A DNA stretch of 64,000 nucleotides from Streptomyces roseirectus (GCF_014489635.1 NZ_CP060828.1:1240001-1304000); one strand, 5' to 3'. Counted from the first letter of the stretch, positions 33,941 through 43,050 are shown. Numbers and translations: made by a program. Notes: generated from the sequence alone by a model not told the origin.

Positions 33941-35182
33941 TCACCCGCTCAACGCCCCCAGCGGATCGTCCAGCACCGGCTGCCACGCCAACTCGGCAGC
34001 CCCGACAAGGCTGTTGTGGTCCAGGGAGCAGGCGAGGATCGGCACGCCACCGCTGCGGCCCCACAGACTCCGGTCGGCGACGACGGCCCGCAGCCGCTCC
34101 GGATCGGCGTCGAGGAGTGTGCCGTGCAGACCGCCGAGGATGATGCGGTCGGGGTTGAGGATGTTGACCAGCCCGGCGAGCCCCAACCCCAGCCGGTCGA
34201 TGAGGGATTCGGCCGCCGCGCGGACCACGGGGTCGCCGTACTCCTCACGGATCAGCCGGTTCGCCTGGTGCAACAGCGAGCCCTCGGGCCCGGGTTCGCG
34301 TCCGGCGGCCGTCAACAGGGCCAGCGGGTCGGCCTCGACGTCGAGACAGCCCCGGCTTCCGCAGTGGCAGGGGCGGCCCTCAGGGTTCACGGTGAGGTGG
34401 CCGACCTCCAGCGCGAGGCCCGAACTCCCCGTGTGCAGACGGCCGTCGAGGACGAGGGCGCCGCCGACGCCCCGGTGTCCCGTGGCCACGCACAGCAGAT
34501 CGCGCGCGCCCCGTCCGGCGCCGTGCCGGTGCTCGGCGAGCGCGGCGAGGTTGACGTCGTTCGCCGCGAACGCGGGACCCTCGACGCCCGCCGCGCCGAT
34601 CCGCTCGGCGAAGATCTCCCGCACCGGGGCCCCCACCGGCCAGGCCAGGTGCAGGGGGTTGAGGGCCAGGCCCTCCGGCTCGGCGACCGCCGACGGGACG
34701 GCGAGTCCGGCGCCGACGCAGCGCCGTCCGCTGGTCCGCAGCAGGTCCGCGCCCGCCTCGACGACCGCGTTCAGGATCTTCGCCGGGTCCGCGTCGACCG
34801 CCTCGCAGCTCGGGGTCGTCGCGACGATCCGCCCGCCGAGTCCGACCAACGCCGCCCGGAAACCGTCCGCGTGGACCTGCGCGGCCAGCACCACCGGTCC
34901 GTCCTCGGCGAGTTCGAGGCGGTGCGAGGGGCGGCCCTGGGAACCCGCGGCGGCCGTCGGGTGCGCGTCCACCCGGATCAGGCCCAGCGCCTCCAGCTCG
35001 GCAGCGACCGCGCCCGCGGTGGCACGCGTCACACCGAGTTCGGCCGTGAGGACCGCGCGCGTCGGCGCCCGCCCGGTGTGCACGAGCTCCAGCGCGGGCC
35101 CGAGCGCGCCGCGCCCCCGGTCCAACCGCGCCCGTGAGGTGGTCACTTCCCCCGCCGACCGGGGGTCCGCCTTGCCGCTCAT
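33941..35182 (-). CDS. ROK family transcriptional repressor
   Basis: 413-aa XylR/NagC-type ROK regulator. The N-terminal winged HTH (APTRAVLTAELGVTRATAGA VAAELEALGLI) is followed by the ROK sugar-kinase-like domain. GHLTVNPEGRPCHCGSRGCL contains the zinc cysteines CxCGxxGC; the usual following Glu is Asp here. The ATG overlaps the AlkB-like gene stop (ATGA). An aldolase and a SIS isomerase lie about 2 kb away, making an amino-sugar or ketose signal plausible. Confidence 0.88.
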   Translation of the reverse strand: MSGKADPRSAGEVTTSRARLDRGRGALGPALELVHTGRAPTRAVLTAELGVTRATAGAVAAELEALGLIRVDAHPTAAAGSQGRPSHRLELAEDGPVVLAAQVHADGFRAALVGLGGRIVATTPSCEAVDADPAKILNAVVEAGADLLRTSGRRCVGAGLAVPSAVAEPEGLALNPLHLAWPVGAPVREIFAERIGAAGVEGPAFAANDVNLAALAEHRHGAGRGARDLLCVATGHRGVGGALVLDGRLHTGSSGLALEVGHLTVNPEGRPCHCGSRGCLDVEADPLALLTAAGREPGPEGSLLHQANRLIREEYGDPVVRAAAESLIDRLGLGLAGLVNILNPDRIILGGLHGTLLDADPERLRAVVADRSLWGRSGGVPILACSLDHNSLVGAAELAWQPVLDDPLGALSG

Positions 35183-35982
35183 GAGGGCGAGTCTCCCATG
35201 ATCCGCTCGGCGCCGTGGCCGTGCGCGAAACCGCTGACGCGCAGCGTCACGTTCAGCCGTCCGACGAGCCCGAGACCGGCCGGCGCCGTCCCCGGGAGCA
35301 CCCTCGGTACCGCGTGATATGCCATACGTGACGCACCACCGAACACGAACAGGTCCCCGCTGCGCAGCTCGACGTCCGTGTACGGCCGCCCCCGCGTCTC
35401 GGTGTTCCCGAACCGGAACACGCACCGGTCCCCCAGGCTCAGCGACACGACCGGCGCGTCCGACCGCTCGTCGGCGTCCTGGTGCATGCCCATGCGGGCG
35501 TCGCCGTCGTAGAAGTTGACGAGCGCGATGTCGTAGGGCGGCCAGGGTGCCGGTGGTGTGTCACACACCACTGCGGGGGACGGTGGTACATCACGCACTA
35601 CCGAGTGGGCCAGTGATGCATCACATACCACCGGCCGCACCGGCACCGGCCCCCGCACCGCCTCCGTCGCGTACGCCTCCCGAACCGCCCTGCGCCCCAG
35701 CTCCCCCAGCCACGCGGGAAAAGGTTTCACCGCGCTCCCGTCCCCGTCGGACACCGTCCGGGAGTACCCGTACGGGTACCAGTGCCACCCCAGGCAGACC
35801 TGGCGCGCGGTCATGGTGCCGCCGCCGGGTGTGCGGACGGTCCGCAGGCCGGCCGGCGGTCGTGCCCAGGCGCGGCACGCTTCGAGGAGTTCGCGCTGGG
35901 CGTCGGCGTCCAGCCAGTCGGGTACGTGCACGGCACCCGGCGCGACCTGCGCGCGTTCGCGGGGAAACAGCTCGGCGTCCAT
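35179..35982 (-). CDS. AlkB-like 2OG-Fe(II) oxygenase with in-frame repeat insert
   Basis: 267-aa AlkB-type dioxygenase, expected to repair alkylated DNA or RNA by oxidative demethylation. Fe ligands: MHQDAD (HxD) and the distal His in MAYHAVPRVLPG. The 2OG Arg is in RLNVTLRVSG. FYDGDARMGMHQD is canonical. Residues ~118-147 are three 10-residue repeats (VVCDASLAHS, VVRDVPPSPA, VVCDTPPAPW), encoded by the dispersed motif and placed just before PPYDIALVNFY where relatives appear to be shorter. ATG 35982 is preferred over 36000. Translationally coupled to the ROK gene. Confidence 0.88.
   Translation of the reverse strand: MDAELFPRERAQVAPGAVHVPDWLDADAQRELLEACRAWARPPAGLRTVRTPGGGTMTARQVCLGWHWYPYGYSRTVSDGDGSAVKPFPAWLGELGRRAVREAYATEAVRGPVPVRPVVCDASLAHSVVRDVPPSPAVVCDTPPAPWPPYDIALVNFYDGDARMGMHQDADERSDAPVVSLSLGDRCVFRFGNTETRGRPYTDVELRSGDLFVFGGASRMAYHAVPRVLPGTAPAGLGLVGRLNVTLRVSGFAHGHGAERIMGDSPS
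35542..35631 (-). repeat. three in-frame 30-bp repeats in AlkB-like gene
   Basis: Units at 35602-35631, 35572-35601 and 35542-35571. The cores are GTGATGCATCAC (35613-35624), GTGGTACATCAC (35583-35594) and the palindrome GTGGTGTGTCACACACCAC (35553-35571, 9-bp arms). A 30-bp period keeps the reading frame exactly. Confidence 0.92.
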
Positions 35983-36036
35983 CTGTCCATCCTGCCGCAC
36001 CCGGTCTGAGCTGCGGTTCGGCTAGCCTGGCTGACG

Positions 36037-37185
36037 ATGAACGACCGTATGACGACGCCGTGGGGCGAGCTGGAGCTGAGCCGCTTCCCCGAGGACCCGC
36101 GCGACCGGCTGCGTGCCTGGGACGCCGCCGACGCGTATCTGCTGACGCATCTGCACGAGCAGGCGGTGCCGCTGACCGGCGCGGTCGTCGTGCTGGGCGA
36201 CCGCTGGGGCGCGCTGGTCACGGCGCTCGCGCAGTGCGGGCCGACGCAGATCACCGACTCCTGGCTGGGGCAGGAGGCGACGCGGGCGAACCTCGCGCGG
36301 GCCGGTGTCGCGACCGGCGCCGTGCGGCTGCTGACCACGCAGGATCCGCCGCCCGCCCGTGTCGACGTGCTGCTGGTGCGGGTGCCGAAGAGCCTGGCGC
36401 TCCTGGAGGACCAGTTGCTGCGGCTCGCGCCGGCCGTCCACGCGGGCACGGTCGTCGTCGGCACCGGCATGGTGAAGGAGATCCACACCTCCACGCTCCG
36501 CCTGTTCGAGCGGGTCCTCGGCCCGACCCGCACGTCGCTGGCCCGCCAGAAGGCCCGCCTGATCTTCTGCACGCCGGACCCGGCGCTGGAGCGCCCGGCG
36601 AACCCGTGGCCGTACGGCTACACGCTGCCGGACGACGTCGGGGTCCTCGCCGGTCATCCGGTCGTCGGCCACGCGGGCGTCTTCTGCGCCGACCGCCTCG
36701 ACATCGGCACGCGCTTCTTCCTCGCGCATCTGCCCGGTACGCGGGGCGTGCGTCGGGTGGTGGACCTCGGCTGCGGCAACGGCGTCGTCGGGACGGCGGT
36801 GGCGCTGGCCAATCCCGAGGCGGAGGTGCTGTTCACCGACGAGTCGTTCCAGGCGGTGGCCTCGGCGGAGGCGACGTACAAGGCCAACGGGGTACCCGGG
36901 CATGCCGAGTTCAGGGTCGGGGACGGGCTCGCGGGGGTGCCGGACGCGAGCGTGGACGTCGTTCTGAACAACCCGCCGTTCCACTCCCATCAGGCGACGA
37001 CCGACTCGACGTCGTGGCGGATGTTCAGCGGGGCGCGGCGGGTGCTGCGGCCGGGCGGCGACCTGTGGGTGGTGGGCAACCGGCACCTCGGGTACCACGT
37101 CAAGCTCCGCAAGCTGTTCGGGAACTGCGAACTCGTCGCGGGGAACCCGAAGTTCGTGGTGCTGAGGGCGGTCAAGAAGGACTGA
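36037..37185 (+). CDS. class I SAM methyltransferase, RsmC/RlmG-like
   Basis: 382-aa two-domain methyltransferase resembling RlmG/RsmC, which make m2G in rRNA. The N-terminal degenerate domain (about 1-180) has VVVLGDRWGALVTALAQ. The C-terminal catalytic domain has VVDLGCGNGVVGTAVALANP (motif I), FTDESFQAV and the catalytic NPPFHSHQ. It ends GNPKFVVLRAVKKD. Stand-alone gene divergent from the AlkB-like gene. Confidence 0.88.
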   Translation: MNDRMTTPWGELELSRFPEDPRDRLRAWDAADAYLLTHLHEQAVPLTGAVVVLGDRWGALVTALAQCGPTQITDSWLGQEATRANLARAGVATGAVRLLTTQDPPPARVDVLLVRVPKSLALLEDQLLRLAPAVHAGTVVVGTGMVKEIHTSTLRLFERVLGPTRTSLARQKARLIFCTPDPALERPANPWPYGYTLPDDVGVLAGHPVVGHAGVFCADRLDIGTRFFLAHLPGTRGVRRVVDLGCGNGVVGTAVALANPEAEVLFTDESFQAVASAEATYKANGVPGHAEFRVGDGLAGVPDASVDVVLNNPPFHSHQATTDSTSWRMFSGARRVLRPGGDLWVVGNRHLGYHVKLRKLFGNCELVAGNPKFVVLRAVKKD

Positions 37186-37214
37186 TCCCCCGACCCTCGG
37201 GCCTCGTCCGCACC

Positions 37215-38054
37215 TCACCCGCGCACGATCCCCCCGACGATCCGCGCGACCGCCCGCGCCATCGCCTCCCGCCCCGCGCCGAGATACGCACGTGCGTCCA
37301 CCACGTCCGGATGCTCGTCCAGATGCACGCGCACCGCGTCGGTCAGCGCGATGTTGAGGGCCGTGCCGACGTTGACCTTGGCGATGCCGCCCGCGACGGC
37401 GGCGGTGAGTTCGGTGTCGGGGACGCCGGAGGAGCCGTGCAGGACGAGGGGGACGTCGACGGCGAGCGCGAGCCGTTTCAGCAGGGCGTGGTCGAGGACG
37501 GCCGTGCGGCTGGTCATGGCGTGCGTGCTGCCGATGGCGACGGCGAGCGCGTCGACCCCGGAGTCCGCGACGAACGTCCGCGCCTCGCCGGGGTCGGTGC
37601 GCACCCCGGGCGCGTGTGCGCCCCGCTTCCCGCCGATCTCCCCCAACTCGGCCTCGATCCACAGCCTTTGGCCGTGCGCCCACGCGACGGCGGCCCGGGT
37701 CGCGGCCAGGTTCGCGTCGTACGGCAGGTGCGAGGCGTCGTACATCACCGAGCTGAACCCGGCGTCGGCGGCCTGTTTCAGGAGCGCGTCGTCGCGGACG
37801 TGGTCGAGGTGCAGCGCGACGGGCACGCGAGCCTGTCCCGCGACGGCGAGCGCGGCACGGGCGAGGGGCAGGACGTGTCCCCGCCTGAACTTGACGGCGT
37901 TCTCGCTGACTTGGAGGACGACGGGCGCCCCGGCGGACTCGGCGCCCTCGACGACCGCCTCGATGTGCTCCAGGGTGATGATGTTGAAGGCGGCGACGGC
38001 GGAGCGCTCCTGGGCCGCGCGGGTGACGAGGTCGGCCGTCGTGGTGAGGGGCAT
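37215..38054 (-). CDS. class II fructose-bisphosphate/tagatose-type aldolase
   Basis: 279-aa zinc-dependent class II aldolase. AAFNIITLEHIEAVVEGAES at the N-terminus, LHLDHVRDD and VMYDASHLPY (metal His/Asp), ELGEIGGKRG (metal Glu), AIGSTHA and VLHGSSGVPD (metal His) followed by KVNVGTALN. GAGGAG at 8 nt from the ATG. With the SIS isomerase 32 nt upstream it forms a pair typical of amino-sugar or ketose-phosphate catabolism (AgaS/KbaY-like arrangement). Confidence 0.9.
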   Translation of the reverse strand: MPLTTTADLVTRAAQERSAVAAFNIITLEHIEAVVEGAESAGAPVVLQVSENAVKFRRGHVLPLARAALAVAGQARVPVALHLDHVRDDALLKQAADAGFSSVMYDASHLPYDANLAATRAAVAWAHGQRLWIEAELGEIGGKRGAHAPGVRTDPGEARTFVADSGVDALAVAIGSTHAMTSRTAVLDHALLKRLALAVDVPLVLHGSSGVPDTELTAAVAGGIAKVNVGTALNIALTDAVRVHLDEHPDVVDARAYLGAGREAMARAVARIVGGIVRG

Positions 38055-38086
38055 GGCACAACTCCTCGGGGAGGTACGGCCGTTGC

Positions 38087-38956
38087 TCAGGGGGTGAGGA
38101 TCACGGAGCGGGTGAGGTGACGGGGCCGGTCGGGATCGAGCCCCCGGGCGGCCGCGACGGCGAGCGCGAGCCGCTGGGCCCGGACCAGTTCGGCCAGCGG
38201 GTCCAGCGCACCGTCCACCCACAACGCGCCTGTGCCGCGCACCTGTTGGGCCAGTCCTTCGGGGGCCTCGCCGAGCATCCAGGTCGCCGTCCCGGCCGTG
38301 CTGACGCTGATGGGCCCGTGCCGGTACTCCATCGCCGGGTACGCCTCGGTCCACGACAGGGACGCTTCGCGCATCTTCAGCGCGGCCTCGTGCGCGAGCC
38401 CGACGGTCCAGCCGCGCCCGAGGAACGTGAACTGGCCGCAGTCCACGAGCCCTTGGGGCAATGGTTCGGCAAGTGCCGTGCGGGCGTCGGGTATCGCCGT
38501 GTCGGGGTGCAGGCCGAGGTGGGCGCGCAGGAGGGTGAGGGCGGTGGTGGCGAACCGGGTCTGGACGACGGAGCGTTCGTCGGCGTAGGCGAGGGTGACG
38601 ACGGCGTCGGCGGCCGTCGTGACGGGGGCGGCCGGGTCGGCGGTGAGCGCGGTGGTGCGGGCGTGTCCGCGCACCCGGCGCAGCAGGTCGAGGACTTCGG
38701 TGGTCGTGCCGGAGCGGGTGAGGGCGACGATGTGGTCGTAGGCGCGGTCGTGGGGGAATTCGGAGGCGGCCCAGGCGTCCGTCTCGCCGCCCCTGAGGGC
38801 GGCGGCGGCCTGGGCCATGTAGTACGAGGTGCCGCAGCCGACGATCGCGACCCGTTCGCCCGGGGCGGGTAACTCGGCTGTGTGGTCGGCGGCTTGGGAG
38901 ACGGCGCGGGTCCAGCACTCGGGCTGGCTGAGCAGTTCGTCCTCGACGTGGGTCAT
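38087..38956 (-). CDS. SIS-domain sugar isomerase (AgaS-like)
   Basis: 289-aa protein with two SIS domains. VAIVGCGTSYYMAQAAAALR and TRSGTTTEVLDLLRRV are in the first. FLGRGWTVGLAHEAALKMRE followed by EYRHGPIS is in the second. Similar to the isomerase half of GlmS and to AgaS deaminase/isomerases that act on amino-sugar phosphates. First gene of a two-gene operon with the aldolase. Confidence 0.88.
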   Translation of the reverse strand: MTHVEDELLSQPECWTRAVSQAADHTAELPAPGERVAIVGCGTSYYMAQAAAALRGGETDAWAASEFPHDRAYDHIVALTRSGTTTEVLDLLRRVRGHARTTALTADPAAPVTTAADAVVTLAYADERSVVQTRFATTALTLLRAHLGLHPDTAIPDARTALAEPLPQGLVDCGQFTFLGRGWTVGLAHEAALKMREASLSWTEAYPAMEYRHGPISVSTAGTATWMLGEAPEGLAQQVRGTGALWVDGALDPLAELVRAQRLALAVAAARGLDPDRPRHLTRSVILTP

Positions 38957-39026
38957 GCCCCGCCCTTCCCCGGCGACGATCGTTCCCGCACGGTACGGCC
39001 GCCCGGCTCACGGCTTCAAAAACGCG

Positions 39027-39857
39027 TCACCTGCCGGCGGACCCCGAAGTGCCCGCGCCCCGGAAGAAGTCGAGCATCAGCCGGTTCACGGCGTCCGGCC
39101 GTTCGAGGTAGCCGTAGTGGCCGCAGTCCTTGACCTCGCGGTACACGGCGCCGGGGATCGCGTCGGCGACCTCGCGGCTCAGCCTCGGCGGGAGGACGGC
39201 GTCGTCGGCGAAGGCGATCACCAGCGTGGGTGTCCTGATCTGCCGGTAGGCGGTCAACCGGCCGTCGGGCGCGGTGAGTTCGAGCTGGACGCGGCTGCTG
39301 GGACCGGTGTCCTCGCCGGCGAACTCGAAGAGGTCGAGCCAGTCCTGGAGGCGCTGTTCGTCGTCGAGGGTGGCCGGGGAGAGGTTGCGCTGGGCGCGGT
39401 TCCAGGCCGCGTAGGGGGCGGGGAGTGTCAATCCGGCGGTGTGCAGGGAGAGTTCGGCGTCGATCGCGGCGCGGCGGAAGGCGTCGGTGCGGCCGTGCGT
39501 GGCCATCAGGACGCCCTGGCTGACCAACTCCGGCCGGGCGAGCATGAGTTCCTGGACGACGTAGGCGCCCAGGGAGGTGCCGACGACGCGGCACGGGCCG
39601 AGGCCGAGCTGTTCGATCAGGCCCGCCGTGTCGGCGACCATGTCGTCGATCGTGAACCCCTGCGGGCAGGGGTCGCTCGGGGGGATGCCCCGGTTGGTGA
39701 AGGTGACGACGCGGTGCCCGGCCGCTTTGAGTGCCGGCTCCTGGTGCAGGCGCCAGACGCGCCCCGCGGCGCCGCGCCCCATCACCATGACGACGGGTTC
39801 GCCGCTCCCCTCGTCGTCGTAGTGGAGCCGGGTTCCACCGATCCGCAGGTCGGGCAT
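39027..39857 (-). CDS. alpha/beta fold hydrolase
   Basis: 276-aa cytoplasmic hydrolase of the haloperoxidase/esterase type. VVMVMGRGAAGRVW (oxyanion region), the nucleophile Ser in VVGTSLGAYVVQELMLARPE, the Asp in IAFADDAVLPP and His in VKDCGHYGYLERPD. Strong RBS AAGGAGG 4 nt before the ATG. Upstream TTGACT (39889-39894) and a GTGCAC-N6-GTGCAC repeat at 39872-39889 suggest a regulated promoter. Confidence 0.87.
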   Translation of the reverse strand: MPDLRIGGTRLHYDDEGSGEPVVMVMGRGAAGRVWRLHQEPALKAAGHRVVTFTNRGIPPSDPCPQGFTIDDMVADTAGLIEQLGLGPCRVVGTSLGAYVVQELMLARPELVSQGVLMATHGRTDAFRRAAIDAELSLHTAGLTLPAPYAAWNRAQRNLSPATLDDEQRLQDWLDLFEFAGEDTGPSSRVQLELTAPDGRLTAYRQIRTPTLVIAFADDAVLPPRLSREVADAIPGAVYREVKDCGHYGYLERPDAVNRLMLDFFRGAGTSGSAGR

Positions 39858-39956
39858 GGTCCTCCTTCACCGTGCACGTGCTGGTGCACAGTCAATCAGC
39901 CCGCCCGCGGGAGCCCGGCCGGGACCGCCGTTCGACGGCCGGCCCCCGGCGTGGTC

Positions 39957-40517
39957 TCACCAGGTGTGCGCGACGTCGATGACGATCTTGTCCGTCAACT
40001 GCTGGACCCGGAACGGCAGTCGGGCCCGCACGCCGACCCCCACCAGGGTCTCGCCCTCGAAGCTGCTAGCGTAGCGGGTGTCGCGGAAGGTGGTGTAGCC
40101 GCTGACATCGACCCCGGGGAGCGGCTGGCGGGCGCGGCCGGGGTAGGTGGACTGGCCCGTCTCGGGGTCGTAGGACGGCGCCACGAGGCGGATCGAGAGG
40201 ATCGCGCCGCCGGAGACCGGGACGAGGTCGCCGGAGCCGTCCTGGTACAGGGCGTCGACGTAGCCGACGCGGTAGCCGACGCCGGTGCCGCCGCCCGGTA
40301 CGTCGAAGACGATGCGGTCGTAGCAGTCGTGCCGGCCGGTCCGGGCGTTCGTCAGCGGTGCGTAGTTCACCGAGGCGGCGTCCTTGTCGAGGCTCCCCCA
40401 GCCGGTGGGGCAGGCGGTGACGCTCTGTCCCGTGGCCGCGGTCGCGGTGGTCGCCGCGGTGCCGAGTGCCGTCACGGCGAGGGTGAGTGCCGCAACTGCC
40501 GCTGCTGTGCGTCGCAT
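39957..40517 (-). CDS. secreted AMIN-like domain protein
   Basis: 186-aa exported protein. The Sec signal peptide MRRTAAAVAALTLAVTALGT AATTATA is followed by a single AMIN-like beta domain: RHDCYDRIVFDVPGGGTGVG YRVGYVD, ILSIRLVAPSYDP and IVIDVAHTW. Such domains bind cell-wall material in other proteins; here no catalytic module is attached. Confidence 0.83.
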   Translation of the reverse strand: MRRTAAAVAALTLAVTALGTAATTATAATGQSVTACPTGWGSLDKDAASVNYAPLTNARTGRHDCYDRIVFDVPGGGTGVGYRVGYVDALYQDGSGDLVPVSGGAILSIRLVAPSYDPETGQSTYPGRARQPLPGVDVSGYTTFRDTRYASSFEGETLVGVGVRARLPFRVQQLTDKIVIDVAHTW

Positions 40518-40595
40518 TGATTCCCCCTGTGCGGATGGTGTGACTGTGCTGGGGCTTAAGACGACGCAGCCCGGCGAAAGGTTGCGCTGCGAACA

Positions 40596-40629
40596 GGGGC
40601 CGCGCGCGGGGGACTTCGCGCGCGGCCCC
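40596..40629 (-). terminator. intrinsic terminator hairpin
   Basis: A perfect 13-bp stem GGGGCCGCGCGCG / CGCGCGCGGCCCC with an 8-nt loop, located 10 nt beyond the stop of the MFS fusion gene. Confidence 0.8.
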
Positions 40630-40638
40630 CGTGAACTC

Positions 40639-43050
40639 CTACTCGGCGTGGGCCAGTTCGATGTCGTGCCCGTCGATGTCCCCGGCCAGGCTCACGCCGG
40701 TCGCGCGCGGCGGGTAGCCGGTCGCGATGACGGTGTACTCCCCGCTGTCGAGGTCGGAGAACGCGTACGCGCCGTCGGAGCCGGTCGTGGTCGTGGCGAC
40801 GACGTTGCCGGCGGCGTCGACGAGCGTCACGCGCGCGTCGCCCAGCGGGAGACCGGCTCCGCGCACGGTCCCCCGCACGTGCGCGCCGGGCCGCAGTTCG
40901 ACGTCGACGCGGGTGACGCCGTTGCCGGCGATCTCGACGGGGAGCGCGAGGGGCCGGTGCTTGGGCGAGTTGACGGCGACCGTCACCGCGCCCGGCACGA
41001 GGTCGGTCAGCGCGAACTCCCCGAGCCCGTCGGTCCGGGTGGTCGCCAGCACGTCACCGCGGACGTCGGTCACGATCACCACCGCGCCCGCGACCGGCGC
41101 CCCGCCGTCGGCGGCACGCACGGTCCCGGCCAGCCCGCTGGTCCCGCTCAGGAGCACGTCGTACGCGACCGGGGCCGGCCCCACCACGACGGTCGTCGCC
41201 TGCGGCTGGAGTCCGTCGGCGGCGGCGAGCAGGACGTACGTGCCCTCGCCGGGCGCCTGGACGGCATACGCGCCGTCGGCCTCGGCGACCGCGCGGCCCA
41301 CCTGCCGTCCGTCGAGCGAGATCAGCGTCACCGCGGCGCCCTCGACGGGCACGTTCTCGGCGCCCCGCACGAACCCGCGCACCGGATGCCTCGCGCCGCC
41401 GGGGACACCGTCGCCCAAGTTCGGCACGGACGCGACGAGTTCGGCGACGGCGCGGGACAGAGGGACAGCGACGGCGGCACCGACGGCCTGCCGGTCGGCG
41501 TCAGCAGCCCGCTGGTCCGCGTCCGCGCCCCGCCGGCCGGCGTCCGCGTGCCGCACCCCGGCCTGCCCGGCGTCTGCGGATGCCGCCGCATCCGCCCCGT
41601 CCGATGCCGGTGCGCCCGCACGTGCATCCGCCGTCTCCTTGCGCCGGGGAATGAACGCCGCGACGACGAACGCGAGGACGGCCGCCCCCGACCCCACCGC
41701 CATGACCACCTTGAAGCCGTTCTCCGAGGGCAGCGCCACCCCGTGGAACCCGGTCGTCAGCTGCGCGAGGATCACTCCGGCGACGGCGCTGGCGGTCGAC
41801 GTCCCGATGGACCGCATGAGGGTGTTGAGGCTGTTCGCGGCGGCGGTCTCGGACGGGTCGACCGCGCCCATGATCAGCGCGGGCATCGCCCCGTAGGCGA
41901 ACCCGATACCGGCGCCGACGACGCAGGACACCAGGACGAGCTGCCAGACCTCGGACATGAGCACAACGCCGAGCCCGTACCCGGCGGCGACGATCACCGC
42001 GCCGGCCATCAGCGTGACCTTGGCGCCCCACTTCCTGGATATCAGCGCGGACAGCGGGGCGACGGCCATCATCACGAGCCCGGTCGGCGCCATGACGAGG
42101 CCCGCGTCGAGCAGCGACCTGCCGAGCCCGTAGCCGGTGGCCTCGGGCAGCTGGAGCAGCTGCGGGAAGACCAGGGACATGGCGAACATGGAGAACCCGA
42201 AGGCCATGGACGCGAGGTTGGTCACGAGCACCTGGCGGCGGGCGGTGGTGCGCAGGTCGACCAGCGGCTCGGCGACCCGCAGTTCGAACAGGCCCCACCC
42301 GAGCAGGATCACGACGGCGGCGGCGAACAGGCCGAGCGTCGTCCCGCTGGTCCAGCCCCAGTCGGCGCCCTTGGAGATGCCGAGCAGCAGGCAGATCAGG
42401 CCGGCCGCCATCCCGGCGGCGCCGGCCAGGTCGAACCGTCCGCCCGTGCGCACCCGCGACTCGGGCACGCACAGCGGCACCAGGAGCAGCGCGACGGCGC
42501 CGAGCGCGGCGGACGTCCAGAACAGCGTGTGCCAGTCGAAGTGGTCGGCGATGAGGGCTGCGGCGGGCAGGCCGAGCGCGCCGCCGATGCCGAGGGACGC
42601 GCTCATCAGGGCCGTCGCGGAGCCGAGCCGTTCGGCGGGGAGTTCGTCGCGCATGATGCTGATGCCGAGCGGGATCACGCCGGAGGCGAGGCCCTGGAGG
42701 GCGCGGCCGACGATCATCGGGGCGAGCGTGTCGCTGAGCGCGGCGACGACCGAGCCGGTGACCAGCATGAGCAGGCTGACCAGCAGCATGCGCCGCTTGC
42801 CGTACATGTCGCCGAGGCGGCCCATCACGGGGGTGGCGACGGCGGCGGCGAGGAGGGTCGCGGTGACGGCCCAGGTCGCGTCCGAGGCCGAGGCGTCCAG
42901 GAGTTTCGGCAGCTCGGGAACGATCGGGATGACCAGGGTCTGCATGAGCGAGACGACGATCCCGCCGAAGGCGAGCACCGCGACGACGAGGTTCGCCCGG
43001 GGTGCGGACTCCACCCCCGTCGCCACGGACCGGGGTTGGGCGTGGGACAT
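40639..43050 (-). CDS. MFS transporter fused to carboxypeptidase-regulatory-like domains
   Basis: 803 aa. Residues ~20-470 are a 14-TM DHA2-type drug:proton antiporter (GRLGDMYGKRRMLL; GRALQGLASGVIPLGISIMR). Residues ~475-545 are an Ala/Asp-rich linker (ASADAGQAGVRHADAGRRGA). Residues ~555-803 hold three carboxypeptidase-regulatory-like (CNA-B-type) beta sandwiches: RGFVRGAENVPVEGAAVTLI, LAGTVRAADGGAPVAGAVVI and VRGTVRGAGLPLGDARVTLV. An even TM count would place the tail on the cytoplasmic side. ATG 43050 follows ACGGAGG. Substrate unknown. Confidence 0.88.
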   Translation of the reverse strand: MSHAQPRSVATGVESAPRANLVVAVLAFGGIVVSLMQTLVIPIVPELPKLLDASASDATWAVTATLLAAAVATPVMGRLGDMYGKRRMLLVSLLMLVTGSVVAALSDTLAPMIVGRALQGLASGVIPLGISIMRDELPAERLGSATALMSASLGIGGALGLPAAALIADHFDWHTLFWTSAALGAVALLLVPLCVPESRVRTGGRFDLAGAAGMAAGLICLLLGISKGADWGWTSGTTLGLFAAAVVILLGWGLFELRVAEPLVDLRTTARRQVLVTNLASMAFGFSMFAMSLVFPQLLQLPEATGYGLGRSLLDAGLVMAPTGLVMMAVAPLSALISRKWGAKVTLMAGAVIVAAGYGLGVVLMSEVWQLVLVSCVVGAGIGFAYGAMPALIMGAVDPSETAAANSLNTLMRSIGTSTASAVAGVILAQLTTGFHGVALPSENGFKVVMAVGSGAAVLAFVVAAFIPRRKETADARAGAPASDGADAAASADAGQAGVRHADAGRRGADADQRAADADRQAVGAAVAVPLSRAVAELVASVPNLGDGVPGGARHPVRGFVRGAENVPVEGAAVTLISLDGRQVGRAVAEADGAYAVQAPGEGTYVLLAAADGLQPQATTVVVGPAPVAYDVLLSGTSGLAGTVRAADGGAPVAGAVVIVTDVRGDVLATTRTDGLGEFALTDLVPGAVTVAVNSPKHRPLALPVEIAGNGVTRVDVELRPGAHVRGTVRGAGLPLGDARVTLVDAAGNVVATTTTGSDGAYAFSDLDSGEYTVIATGYPPRATGVSLAGDIDGHDIELAHAE

